From NCBI GenBank assembly GCA_013407085.1, contig JACCGJ010015181.1:1-64000 (forward strand): a stretch of 64,000 nucleotides of DNA, written 5' to 3'. The notes under the pieces were generated by a model. The model saw nothing but the letters and a program-made list of their open reading frames with translations. It was not told where the DNA came from and ran no database searches. Each line of letters begins with the position of its first letter. Position 1 is the stretch's first letter. Positions 12,091-23,715 of this stretch are shown in pieces. Source of the stretch: Atriophallophorus winterbourni (taxonomy: Eukaryota > Platyhelminthes > Trematoda > Plagiorchiida > Microphallidae). The translations under genes were made by a program, and so were the position numbers.

Positions 12091-12880
12091 GATGGCAAAC
12101 AGCCTGAAACTCGTAGAGGTGTGTAAGGGATGGGATGTGAGCACCAAAATATATTGGTCTTTTATATGCGCCCCGAGCGCTGAACCAGGAATCACTTCGT
12201 CATTCTGTATTTGAACATCGTAGTTCTTTGTAAGAGCCCTATATAAGAGTTACATGCTAATTTAACTTTGTTTAACGCTTCTCCACTGTTTCAAGTCTCA
12301 CTGAACCTGATCCTGCTGTCTCAACCTGACGATGGCAAACAGCCTGAAATTGGTAGTGGTGTGTAAGGGATGGGGATGTGAGCACCACAATATATTGGTG
12401 TTTATATGCGCCTCGAGCGCTGGGCCAGGAATCACTGCGTGATTCTGTATTTGAACATCGTGGTCCTTTGTAAGAACCCTATATAACAGTGGCATCCCAA
12501 TTTAACTTTGTTTACAGATTTTCCACTGTTTTAAATCTCACTGAACCTGATTCTGCTATCTCAACCTGACGATGGCAAACAGCCTGAAACTGGTAGAGGT
12601 GTGTAAGGGATGGGAGTGAGCACCCCAATAAATTGGTCTTTTATATGCGCCTCGAGCGCTTGGCCAGGAATGACTTCTGGATTCTGTATTTGGACATCGT
12701 GGTTATTTGTATGAACCCTATATAAGAGTGGCATGCAAATTTAACTTTTTTTATGCGTTTCCACTGTTTCAAGGCTCACTGAATCTCATCTTACTGTCTC
12801 CACCTGACGATGGCAAACAGCCTGAAAACGGCAGTGGTGTGTAAGGGATGAGGATGCTAGCACCATAATATATTGGCAAC
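12091..12880 (+). repeat. Tandem array of about 240-bp units carrying hammerhead-like cores
   Basis: The phrase GATGGCAAACAGCCTGAAA starts at 12091, 12331, 12571 and 12809, giving periods of 240, 240 and 238 bp. Each unit also holds TATATGCGCC, CCAGGAATCACT or a close variant, and CCTATATAA. In the units at 12331, 12571 and 12809 the core reads CCUGACGA, UGGC-AAACA-GCCU, GAAA, then a short GGUA-like stretch. This fits the CUGANGA and GAAA boxes of a hammerhead ribozyme with a 3-bp helix II. The first unit lacks the CUG part. A related two-unit array is at 45975-46450. Tandem units of this size with one hammerhead each resemble metazoan retrozymes, but none of the copies here is a perfect match. 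Confidence 0.75.
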
Positions 12881-13370
12881 ACTAACATGTTTCCATGATT
12901 GACCATGGGAACATTTATACGAACTAATTACTAAACAGAATTTCATATATGCATAATGAAACACATATGAAAAACCGACATACTCTAATCGAAATTCTCG
13001 AAGATAGTACCTATTTCGTATATCTAGCTAGAAATTGTTGAAGAGAAACCGATTTTTCTTTTTACAACATCGATTGTAAGCAGGTGCTCTCTAAACCAAT
13101 TCCGTCTAATCACCTGGCGTCCCGATAGTCTAACATTTCACATGGACAAAGACGTTTCAACGAAGGTGTGAGCCTCTCTCCACCGAAAGAAATTCCGGAA
13201 GCTTGATTGACACGTTAGCCACTAACGGTCCTTTCCATACTGAACTCAACTGAACACTGGCGTCAATATAAATATTCGACAGATGGTCGCTTCGAAATGA
13301 GATCAATTTAAAAAAATCTTTCGTTACCTAGGTTTGCAATACTTTACAAACTATCATTTTGGATGGTAAA
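12881..13370. other. No gene seen; duplicated at 46450-46955
   Basis: Single-copy-looking sequence within a larger duplicated block (12091-16250 versus 45975-54980). No open frame or structured element recognised. Confidence 0.6.
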
Positions 13371-13374
13371 TCAC

Positions 13375-13802
13375 ACATTGACATGGATATACTTTAAGGA
13401 ATGAATGATAGTCAGGTAACTTGCGAACCATGTTAGCAGATTTCCAGTGACACCAACATGCTTCAGCTTCTGAAGTAGTAAGGAGTGATAAATACGATAT
13501 AACTCTTCAGATATATCAAAGTAACATACATATACCGAACTGCCTTCGTCTAATGCCTGCGTCCAGTTGTTTAAAGTCGCGCTCAAGTTAGACAAGCATG
13601 AGTATATTTTATAAATCAGTGTTGTGCCCGAAAAATGATTTCATGTCTCGCAGAGCGCTTGATAAATCCTTTACACATTAACCCTTCCAGTACTTTAGAA
13701 ACCGTTGAAAGGAACCTTAGGGCGGCAATTGAACAGATCCGAACGACTTCCACCTTCAGAGATTTTCAGAATAACTCCTGCTTTCCATACAGCTGGTACG
13801 AT
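13375..13802 (-). pseudogene. CR1-type element D, reverse transcriptase fragment
   Basis: Minus-strand frame 13595-13371 shows an RT segment with NWTQALDEG followed by CYFDIS, matching the region just before and at RT motif A. The AFDR part is altered (EELYR). Further upstream (to about 13800) the antisense of a plus frame gives broken remnants of the preceding RT region. It ends at a CR1 3' tail at 13803. A near-identical copy lies at 46960-47398. Confidence 0.75.
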
Positions 13803-14340
13803 TCCCATACTTCAAATTAATTCAAATTAATTCAAAGATTTAATGGTCCAAAAAGCAAATCGTTTACAGTAAACATAGGTTAAAATTATACGGAATGCAC
13901 AAAAACCACACAAATGGTTTATGAAGATTGAAATTCTGATTCTGTATTCAGGTGCGACTTTGGATTTGATTAATATATACTTGTCAAGTTCAGCCTCGAA
14001 TATGTTCAGGCTTGCTGCACAAATGATATGTGGGGACAGAGTGTGCGATAATTAACTGGCAGCCACGAGAAATGCTACCACGTGCTTCCTGCCAATGAAA
14101 TAGATGTTCAATTGGGTGATCCACTATATGCAGAATGTTGAACAGCAGAATCAAATCACCCCTTACACGACGCCACGGAAAGTAAAACAGGTTCAGATGG
14201 CCTGTTGTTTAGTCCGGTCACCAGTTTTGTAGCGCGGTGTTTTACACATTGCACCAAGGTCATGTCCTTTTTTGACCATCTGGACCCTGCTTAAACAGCG
14301 TACTTCATTGTTGGCCTGATGAACCACACAACACTGCCGT
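13803..14340 (-). mobile_element. CR1 3' end fragment related to family B
   Basis: It starts with ATTCAAATTA repeats, TTTAATGGTC and AAAAAGCA, followed by a minus-strand C-terminal frame with several stops. Compared with the element at 47710-52451 it is clearly older. The second copy of this fragment has been split by that element: its left part is at 47397-47709 and its right part at 52452-52690. Confidence 0.75.
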
Positions 14341-14479
14341 GGTGACTTCAAGTTACTGCTAATCGTAGCACAATCGTTGGCGAATAATTATCTGGTAACT
14401 TCGAAACTAAATGCGTGGCATCACCGTAAATATTTTAACCATGAAGATTCATACATAAACTCCAGATCTAGGAATCAAT

Positions 14480-15620
14480 ATTTTTCAATCTATAACCGAT
14501 TGCTAACAACTTTCCAGAGGAGTACGCCACACATATTGCTATAGCGCGTTTCGTAAATTTCGGTATCAAGATCAACCCTAATTATTGCATTTTTGGTACA
14601 GTCTCTCTGGATGTTCTCCGTAATCGCCTCACACAAACTGGTATTCCACATTTTCCTGAAAAATTCCAGGCGATATCCGACTTTCCTATCCCAACATCGG
14701 TATCCTAGTTGCGCCGTTTTATCAGTATGATCAATTTTTACTGCCTTTTCATCCAAATATCTCGAAATACTATCAAAATTTACATCCCTTTTAGGCATCC
14801 GAACAGTCAAGATACTCAGTGCATCTTGACCTCGTCGGGCCTATGCCATCATCAAACGGATATTCATTCGTCCTAACGGCGATTACTCGCTTTACTCGTT
14901 GGTCGATTTCTGTTCTGATCAAAGACATGATTGGCGACAGTAGCACGCGACTTAGTCGAACACTGGATCACCAATTTTGGCACGCAATCTGTCATCAAAA
15001 CCTACCGTGGTGCTAACTTTCAATCGAAATTGTTCCGAGGTTTGCTTCGACTCCTTGGCTGTCAGCACCGCCTACCACCACAATGAATTGGCCGAACGCT
15101 TCCACGGGCAACACAAAGCCTCCTTAGCTTGTCAGCCCAATCATAATAGATGGGCTGAGAATTTACCACTTGTTCTTCTTGGAATTCGTGCTACTATCAA
15201 TGAGGTCATGCAGTGCATAGCCGCAGAGTTAATTTTCGGAACTAACTTGTGTCTTCCCGGTGAACTCGTTGCGCCTTGACAGTCATTACCTTGTATGTTG
15301 GATTACATTATCCGATTGCGACTTTTTATGTCTAAATCGGATTTTACGCCTCCTAGTCAGCGCAATATCCATCAACAGAAATCACATCATCTCGATACGT
15401 ATGACTTTGTTATTGTGCGACGTGATTGCTCGTAAACCACTTCAACCATCCTATCAAGACCGAACAGTGTTATTGAGCCTAAACTCAAGTACTTCGGTTT
15501 GGATATGAAAGGTCGACGTGACACGGTTTCTATTGATCGTCTTAAACCAACTTTCGTTGAGTTTAAGCCGCCAACTCCATCAAGGGTCATTACTCGTCAA
15601 TCACACCCGCCGCGTAATAC
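14480..15620 (+). pseudogene. Ty3/Gypsy remnant (CsRn1-like group), RT end fused to integrase
   Basis: From about 14500 to 14790 the plus strand encodes the end of a Gypsy RT: FGIKINPNYC, then IPHFPEKFQAISDFPIPTS. At 14819 it passes directly into an integrase core starting HLDLVGPMPSSNGYSFVLTA, with the first catalytic Asp. Further on are AYHHNELAERFHGQ, with the catalytic Glu, WAENLPLVLLGIRA and LCLPGEL. The RNase H and zinc-binding parts that should lie between RT and integrase are missing. Stops and frameshifts break the frame at about 15013, 15280 and elsewhere. The PSNGYS and LPGEL wording is typical of the CsRn1/Kabuki-like group, which is common in flatworms and insects. The minus-strand frame at 14810-14490 is its shadow. 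The second copy is at 52700-54340. Confidence 0.8.
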
Positions 15621-15624
15621 TTAA

Positions 15625-16990
15625 AATCACAAAATCACAATAGGCACTTACGAGCGAGCTTAATTGAAGCTTCATAGATGGTTCATTCACTGTCTATAAC
15701 ACTCAACTCACGAACTATTTGGTTCTCTTTGATCTCGTCAGGTAGAGACAGTACGATCAGGATTCCGGAAACTTGGACCGACCTATACAAACTAACATGA
15801 ATCGTGAGCCATGTTTTTTATATACTCTACTCGTTATATAACACGATTTTCCACATTTTTGTGAATATTCACGTTTCAATGAATACATGAATCTCTCAAC
15901 TATTAAATTTATTCTATGAATGGGGTGACAAATTAGGTAAGCTATGTCTGGTTTTGGATTTGTCGATTATTAAAACACTTTTAATTTCGTCGATATAATC
16001 ACGGATGAACATCACAAGCGCAAGGTGGTTTTATGCTCCATAGCATTTTGAAGGAATAAACAGTCCGACTCGCGAGAGAACAATTTCTTTCGGAACGGCC
16101 GATAGGGACACGCAGTATACGGACTATCAATCTGAGTTGCACGCTGATGGCGTGATTTTTTATCAGTAGCCAAGAGGTTGGTATCTTCAATTCACAATGC
16201 AGGAGGACCGAATCGACTATACTTCATTCGCAAGTTTGCTTGCCTATAATAACACAACGTGAGATTTATTGCAACCGCTTGTGTTGTTACAGACTAGACG
16301 TTGCCGCAAACGGTGTGAATCATGAGTTACATCTTAAATATTTCGTTATGATTTGTTCCAGGAATGAAAATACGATCTCAAATAAACTGATTGGATAACA
16401 TTGAATGCTTAATGCAAGGTACATTTGAATTTTGTGTACTCACATTTGAATGAATTAGAATGAATAACAACTGATCACTTTCAGATTCGTTAGTTGTTAA
16501 AACATGTTTTCGGACAGATTGCGAGCTCGTATTCATGAAAATAAAGTAGCTGGCTATCGTCTAGAGCGGTACGGAGAATCATCGGTTGGTTTGAATTCGA
16601 TGTTAAAGTTTTGTGTAAACATTTTTTTCGAAAATTAGTCTTAACCATTTATAGATTATTAGTGCATTACTACAATTCCAAACTTTCGGCTTTACTGGCG
16701 CGCAGATAGACTGAAGCTATCATTATATTTATGGTTTCTATGAATTAATTGCATATGGTGAAATTTCAATGAAAATGATCTTATGATGAACGTGAAAAAA
16801 AGTAAAATCTCTCTAAACGTTCTTCTTTGATATCAACAAATTGGAAATTCTCAAGTGATTTTGATCACAATTTGTTGTTTATCTTCCAGAAATCTCATTT
16901 TCAACAAAGATTTTATCGTTTGACATTATCATATTCCTTTTAAACCCTTTTGCTCATTTAGACTTTAATATTCTGCGCATTAGTAATTTT
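15625..16990. other. No gene seen; parts duplicated at 54340-55240
   Basis: About 15625-16245 is repeated at 54345-54970 and about 16765-17020 at 54975-55235. The stretch between (16245-16765) is present only here. No coding frame recognised. The right part belongs to the dispersed repeat described at 57715-58109. Confidence 0.6.
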
Positions 16991-17959
16991 ATTTTGTTTT
17001 GACTGGTGTACGGATATTTGTTAGTGATATTTTGCAAAGTGATGACTAAATTTAACGTTCACAATACGATGTGTGCGTGCAGATAACTGAAGAATTTTGC
17101 CGAAATACAATTTCTGTTATTGTGTGAGGTTTTCAGGTCACATATTTCAAGCAAAACAACTGTGGTAATGCATCACATCATATTGATTTTGTGTTTTGCA
17201 GCAGTTAATTTCTGGTCAACACATTCCGGTTAAGTGAAATTGTTTTTCAAGGTTGCACATAGGCAAGAGCTGATCATTGTGATTATTTTTAAAAGCTTTT
17301 GAGTATTTTCTGTGAAATTATATAAACAAAATCTTTCAAGATACAGAGTTCTCGGGAGTTTAATATATCTACTGTGTTGCTCGCATTTCTACCTCCCATT
17401 TGGTGTGAAAAACGGTTAAACCTGATTATATGTTTAACAAATATCCTGTCGATGGTACAAGATGCAACGTCTAATAAACTTTTTGTCACAGCAGATGTGC
17501 TACTGCCTGTGTGAGATATGTTATGAAATCTGCTTTTGCCATGTTGTGAGCAATAGGTGTTTTAGTATTTTGAAAACAGGTTAGATTCACTATCGACATG
17601 CTAATGTTACGATGTACATCTTTCCTTAAAATCGCGGGTGTCGTACTGTAAGAAGTGGTGTAAGCCGAAAGTGTTTACCTCAGGTTATTTCAGGTCTCAT
17701 TAAAACATTCAGGTCATCGGTCAAAAGGTAACCGCGTTACCACCCCATTGAATATTAAAATCCACATTCGTCCCTGAGGTCAACCTTCCCGATGCTAATG
17801 TCTTTTGCACACGAAAGTAAGTTGATTCGATAACTCGCTTATTACGTACAAGACAAGGAACACAACACACACCCCGATCATATATAGGCGAATCAAGAAA
17901 CCACAACAATTAATAGAAACATGTCTGCTCGTGTTGTTACCTCGATTTGATTTGTCAAC

Positions 17960-18330
17960 TAGCGACGGCTTTGTCTTTTGAGCAACCTGGTATTGGCTCA
18001 CAGAAAAACGTTCGTATTTCGAGTCTTATCGTTTCTGTAGTGACGGTGTTGTGCAGTACGATCAAGGTTGAAGAAATAGGAGAAATAGGAATAGAGAAAA
18101 GGGCACTACTGTTGTTTGCTGCCTGTTGATGTTATTGTCTCCGATATTCTGTTGTTAGTTGCATCGCAGCATTCGATTTTTTTGCAACTGGTAAATGTCA
18201 CTGGCCGGGCGGCGAACATCGATTAATGTACTCTTGATGCTGATCGGCTTTTGAATCACATGTTAGCGAAAGATAGAGTGATGTACAAAAATATATATGT
18301 GTAGAGGAGCTGATCTGCTACAAGGTAACG
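17960..18330. repeat. Repeat U copy 1 (partner 34780-35040)
   Basis: Shared phrases TTTCTGTAGTGACGG, TTGTGCAGTAC or close variants, TGCTGCCTGTTGA and AAAGATAGAG in the same order as at 34780-35040. No coding content recognised. Confidence 0.6.
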
Positions 18331-18660
18331 TGATTTGCTTATATTACATAATTTTGTGATGTGTAGTATTTTTTATGTGTGTAATAGACACGCTTGGCAA
18401 ATGGACTTCCTCTATTCTAGAGGCATTCTTCGGTAAACGCCGTCAACGTTGCAATGATGAACTTCGAGGACGAATCGGAAGAAAATCGAAAAGTGTTTGA
18501 TAATCGCGGGATTGACGTTCTTAAGTTGGATCGAATGTCCTCGAAGCTTGTGTAGAAAACGTATTAGACGTTACTAAAGTGAATGAGATTTTACCAAAAT
18601 TGACTCCGATGTGATGCTCCCGATTACAATAATTTCTGGAGAGAAATCTTCTTTAGAACT
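18330..18660. other. No feature seen
   Basis: AT-rich sequence without a recognisable repeat partner or open frame. Confidence 0.4.
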
Positions 18661-19589
18661 TGAAACAAGTGGACAAAATCAGCAGCTATTGAACGATATG
18701 CAATTTCGTCAAGGTTGATCAAACAATTTGTCAATAAGAATTTGGAGTTTCTTTGTCATTTACTTAAGAAATCGCTCTTGCGAATTAGCATTCCCTGTTT
18801 TTTGATTCGTGAGTGAACGTGTTTTATATTGGAAAAGTTTATTTAATGAATGTACTGCGGCGCATTTGGAAAATTGACAGGATATCCTGAGGTTACGTGA
18901 ACGACGATTTTCGGTGTATAAGGTTGAGCGAATTTTTGATGTTCCGAAGATTGATTTTTTGGTACAAATGTTACCGTTCGACCAATTCTCTAACCTGTGT
19001 TTGGTTTGACTTCATTAAAATGCTCAAAATAACTGTTATATCACTAAGCCTGAAACATCACAGAAATATATTCTCCAACTGATTTTATTTGAGTTGAACT
19101 TTCACAAAAAAATACTGCCGCATTGTTAACTGAATGGTTTTCTCCAATCAGGAGGTAATGTATAATCTTGAACAATAATAATCGCTTGTGTATTATTTGG
19201 TGGCATGCAGTCAGAGTATATTGCATCGGAAGCTTGGAATAACATACCAAATTTACAAGTGATTTATCAAAGAACTCTCCGGGCGATATTATTGAATTTT
19301 TGGTCTGATTTACCGAACGGCGTGTATGCAATTGATTTGGGCCATATTAAATCATGTGTTCAGCACCTTCTGCTGTTCGATGCAGCATTTGGTTTTGGCA
19401 CCCAGTCATGGACCGTTCTTGGGCAAGTTCATCCTATATAGTATGGCCAACATCGAGAGCTTTCATATATCTTTGCTTCGCACGAGCAAATTCTTCCAAT
19501 TATACACCAAAACAGTGCAACAGAATAGCCGGTGGGGGAGATGTTAGAGTTGATGGCGTCAAATCATTCAATGTCATCAAAAATTAAGC

Positions 19590-21130
19590 CTAGGATCTCA
19601 GCACTACACAAACCTCATGGTCTAACTACGACTGCGTTCGAGGCTGCCGAAGATCTTGGAGGATACTACTGCAAAGTGTTTAATCCCAAGGAATAAGTGC
19701 ATCTTATGCCGCATTCTATCGGCTTTTCCGATGAAATACTAAACGAAATTTCAATAATCAATGACTGTGTCCTGCTCAGACTTATTCGAATGAATACCAC
19801 AAAGTCACAAGGAGCAAATGTAATCACTCCTTGTATACTCAAACAATGTGGATTCTCATTGGGTGGTGCACTCAGCACTCGCGTCTATCTAATCTCTTGC
19901 TCACCTTAAACGACTGGACTGAAGGTGTGGACAATGGTTACTTCATCTAGGCATGCTTATTAGACATGCCAAAGGCTTTTGTCCGCGTCAATCATAGTAT
20001 TTTATTCCAGAATCTTGAATTGCACGCGATAACAGGAAACCTTCTTGCATGGCTAGAAAACTATTTACGCCACAGGAGTAACCAAGTCAGAGTTGACGTC
20101 GGCTTTTGGGAACCATTTAAAATTACCAGCGAAGTGCCCCAGAGTACGGTCCACGGACCGATTTTGTTTTTGATCTACGCAAACGACATTACCGAGCGTG
20201 TTAAATGTATGGTTATGTTATTTACATACGAAATCATGCTTTGGAGAAGCATACGTACAAATGATGAATGTGAAATTTTGCAGAAGGATCTAAACACATT
20301 ACACGCTTGGTCTCTGAGGAACAATCTACCCTTAAACTCCTAAACGTGCAAGGTGTTAAACATTAGGAAAACCGTGAATTACAACTACACACTTGGCTCC
20401 CACCAACTCGTCTGGACAACATAAGAGAAGGATTTGGGTGTCTGGACCAGTTCAAGTTTGAAGAACTCACTGCAGTGCAAAGTGGTATTCAAAAAGGCGT
20501 CACAAGTCTTGGCGTTATTAAAACGAATTTTCGGCAGATTCAAGAATCAGTCGGTGCTTCGTATCATGAACACCTATCTGAGACCAGCGATGTAGTACGC
20601 TGTTCAGGCTTTGTCACCCTTAATTCAGAAAGACATCAACCACCGAACCACAAATCTTGTATTCGGACTAGCTGCTAAACCATAGGAATAGCGTCTGAGG
20701 AGTCTCAATCTTTTCGAATTTTGCTGTCGTCGACCAAGATGTGACACGTATACTGATGTAAACATTATGCACGTCCCTAACCATCCCTTGCCCAAACCTC
20801 TCACACGCTCGCCATCCCGTGCCAGTCGAAAACATGAACATACAGTGCTTATTCCTATTTGAAGACTGAACTGTCGAAGATATTCTTATGCTGTACGTGT
20901 AAGTTTCACATGGAGCACCCTCCCCTCCACTGTTACACACTCAGCTAACCAGGATACTTTTAAAGCTAATTTGGACAAATGCTTGAGAGGAAACCAAAAT
21001 TTTGATACGATTTACAGACATGAGTTTCCATGTTCTTCTGTTATATTTTATATACCTCATAACTCCATTCTATGTTTATTGTTAAGCTGAATGCTTTTTA
21101 GACCTTTACAACTTTGAATCAGTTTGAATC
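19590..21130 (+). pseudogene. CR1 family A, degenerate plus-strand copy
   Basis: From about 19590 the plus strand gives broken remnants of the family A ORF2 linker, then an RT frame (19966-20343) with RVNHSIL, NLLAWLENYL and GPILFLIYANDI. The catalytic FADD is changed to FTYE, so the enzyme is dead. C-terminal remnants follow to about 20990. The 3' end at about 21095-21130 reads TTTTTAGACC, TTACAACTTTGAATC and further TTGAATC repeats, the reverse complement of the tails seen on minus-strand copies. ORF1 and the endonuclease are missing. Confidence 0.85.
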
Positions 21131-21432
21131 ACATTGAAAGAGTCATCATTGGAAGGGCTTTCCTAGTATACTAAACTTGACCTGTGTATTTTGTAGGTAT
21201 TGCAGTATATTTCGGGGTGAATGTCTTGCTAACGATTAGTGAGATGTATTCAACACAGAAGCTGTATCAGAGTGAGAAATTCTTTGTTAAAAATGTAATA
21301 GAGATTAAAATTTCTTGCCGTGCCGATTAGCAAAATGTAAACTGAATTGGTTAACATAAAAGCTCATTTGTGCACACACAAGCGCAACTTGCTTACCATT
21401 ATTTAAGCGCATACGGATCATGATTCTAATGT

Positions 21433-21474
21433 CCCTACCTGAAAAGAGCAAACAGCACGAAACCGGTCGTGGGG
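21433..21474 (+). ncRNA. Degenerate hammerhead-like motif (variant 1)
   Basis: CCCUAC and GUGGGG can form a six-pair helix I (one G-U). Between them are CUGAAAA (core G8 changed to A), GAGC-AAACA-GCAC (helix II with one mismatch), GAAAC and CGGUC. The GAAA box, the GUC cleavage triplet and the palindromic ACCGGU are intact. One core change makes self-cleavage unlikely but the architecture is clear. Confidence 0.6.
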
Positions 21475-21881
21475 TGTGTGTTACTACAATGTATGCAAAT
21501 GAGCTTTTTTGTTCATGGTTATGGGTTCAAATCCAGTCTACATGAGTTTGGGCTCATGTGGTTGAACGGGTTGGTCGTATCAAACTTTCGCAACAGTGGC
21601 ACACAAGAGAAACTTGAAGGGGTTAACCTTTTCATACACTAATGTTTGTCTACGCTCAAAAATAAGCGATTTTAGTGGATTAAGGGGATGATGATATGAG
21701 CATCGAAATATATTTGTCGTTTATAAGTGCCGTGAGTGATTCACAAAGAATCACCTTGTGATTTTGTATTCAAACATTGTAGTTCGTTTAAAGAAAACTA
21801 TTTAACATCGGCGTACAAGTATACTTATTGGATACCGCTATAACACTGTTTTAAAGATCATTTAACCTGATCTTACTGTCG

Positions 21882-21925
21882 CCACCTGATGACGGCATAC
21901 AGCTAGAATCCGGAAGTGATGTGTG
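21882..21925 (+). ncRNA. Degenerate hammerhead-like motif (variant 2)
   Basis: A perfect CUGAUGA box preceded by CCAC, a CGGC-AUACA-GCUA helix II region, then GAAUC (one change from GAAAC) and CGGAAGUGAUGUG. The GAAA change and the missing U before the cleavage position argue against activity. Confidence 0.45.
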
Positions 21926-22261
21926 AGGGATGAGAATGTGAGCATCAAAATGAAACGCAATAACGCATTTTGTTTTTGTTGTTCAAGTGAAGCCCGTTTC
22001 AGCACACATCTTTCGATTTACGTTAGATCATTCTTTCTCAAGGTCACACGAAACAACTGCTCCATGTGACATAGATAGAAATCGTCGAAGAATTTGTGTG
22101 TGCGCGTAATTACACCGTCGTAACTAGCAAATAAACTGATTTCTCATGAGAATAACATCACTGCGATGTTGCAAAGTTGTGTTTGCATTTAACGTTAATA
22201 ACGGTTTAAGTATAAAAAACGTAACGTTAATTATATGTCAAGTTTGAAAGTAGGTTTCTGC

Positions 22262-23715
22262 ATTGTTGATACAGTACTCGATCCGACATTGTGTAATACA
22301 AATAAGATCAAATGCATATATACAAACGCTCAGTGTTCAACTAACAAATTAGCTGAACTATGTGAGCGTCGTGATAGATTTCACTAGATTTCGTTGCAGT
22401 TACCGGGACTTGGTTCCAGCCCTGTATGACTGATGCAAAGATTTTGATTGTGAAAATATCAGTACTTCGTCGCGATCGTGACTGCAGCACAACACGGTTT
22501 TTGAAGAGATCGTTGCTGTTTATCTAAGCTTCTTACAATGTTCGAGGATTGGACCAAGACACTAGACGAAGGTGAGGCTGTACATGCTTGGTACATCGAT
22601 ATTTCCAAAGCTTTCGGTAGAGTCAACCATGACATCTTAATTTAAAATCTCGAAGCTTATGGAATAACGGCAATGTTGCGGAATTGGATGAGGGATTATC
22701 TCACTGATAGACACGTACACGTTTGCGTCGGCAAGGCACCGTGCTCAGACCTCTTCTAGTCTTGGTGTATATGAACGATATAGTAGAGGATATTGGATGC
22801 AAATTGATTCTATTAAAATATGGAAACGTGTCCGGTCTCTAAATGACTCTAATGAATTACAACTGGATCTATGGATATTATTTCATGGGTCTCACTGAAA
22901 TGAGTTACCTTTTAACCCTGAGAACTGTACAATTTTGCGGATTGGAAAAAAACTGTACCACACGTATCAGCTTGGCCCGAACGATCTTCTCAGGACCACT
23001 GCAGAAAAAGATCTCGGTATCTGGGTGTCGTTTAACCTTAAGCCGGTACATCATTGCCGGAGAGTGTACCATAAATCTTGCCGTATCTTGAGTCTTATAA
23101 CAAGAATATTCAGAATTTTTACGCCCGAAACACTACCCGGGTTGTTAATAATTATATACGTCCTGTTATGGAATATTACATTTAAGCCTGGGCACCATGG
23201 CTATGGAAGGATATCGAAATACTCGACAGGATTTATCATTGTGCTACATAGATGGTCTTCCGGTATAGAAATTTGCCTTTCGAAGAGCGAATTTTAAAAC
23301 TAAACCTACACTATTTTACCCAACAACGGATACGTAATGAGCTCATGTCGACATTCAAATTCCTGCATACTGAAAACCATCTTCCTAAACACTTTCTAAA
23401 GTCCAATGGCCTTTTTCGAACACGGACACATTCAAAGGCTTTAAGCATTCCGCATTCTCGATTGGATATTTGTCCTAATTTTTTCACGGTTAGATTCTGA
23501 TTTACTGGGATCGTTTTGCCTGAAGAAATCACACGTTGAGAATCTGTTGAGGTTTTTTCTTAAAAACTCGATAAGATTATGACGAACCATGCGGTATGTA
23601 ACTGTCCCTATTTATTTTTAAGATATATAATATTTTTTATATATTCCATTTACCGTGTCATCATATGGTTATTGTAATGTTTACTGCTTTTTCTACCTTA
23701 CAACTTTCTGAGTAA
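22262..23715 (+). pseudogene. CR1-type element E, degenerate
   Basis: An ORF2 start remnant near 22310 (IYTNAQC) is followed, after loss of most of the endonuclease, by an RT remnant at about 22530-22760 (EDWTKTLDEGEAVHA, DISKAFGRVNHDIL). The C-terminal region follows at about 22935-23500 (RTTAEKDLGIWVS, then RNLPFEERILKLNL). In-frame stops and shifts occur throughout. The 3' end near 23690-23715 has CTGCTTTTTCTACC and TTACAACTTT, a degenerate version of the common CR1 tail. Confidence 0.8.

Larger units (their letters stand above)
17020..19600. repeat. Block S copy 2 and its continuation
   Basis: About 17020-17960 matches 3655-4700. A different repeat follows (17960-18330, shared with 34780-35040). 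About 18660-19210 then matches 4850-5620, and 19210-19580 matches 5620-5850 and 6590-6660, including an antisense relic of the RTE C-terminal region. The middle of the corresponding region is deleted or replaced relative to copy 1. No intact gene. Confidence 0.7.
21135..22262. repeat. Block R copy 2 (partner 7265-8480)
   Basis: Collinear with 7265-8480, with many substitutions. It carries two hammerhead-like motifs at 21433 and 21882. It is bounded on both sides by CR1 remnants. Confidence 0.7.

Noticed and set aside
12298..12495. 65-codon minus-strand frame in the 240-bp repeat (also 46112-46309)
   Set aside because: It lies antisense to the hammerhead-like unit and recurs only because the unit is duplicated.
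12091..12880. CRISPR-like array
   Set aside because: The period of 240 bp with whole-unit similarity is a tandem satellite, not short repeats with unique spacers, and the sequence is eukaryotic.
14490..14810. 106-codon minus-strand open frame, also present at 52805-53140
   Set aside because: Antisense of the Gypsy RT end; the plus strand has recognisable RT wording.
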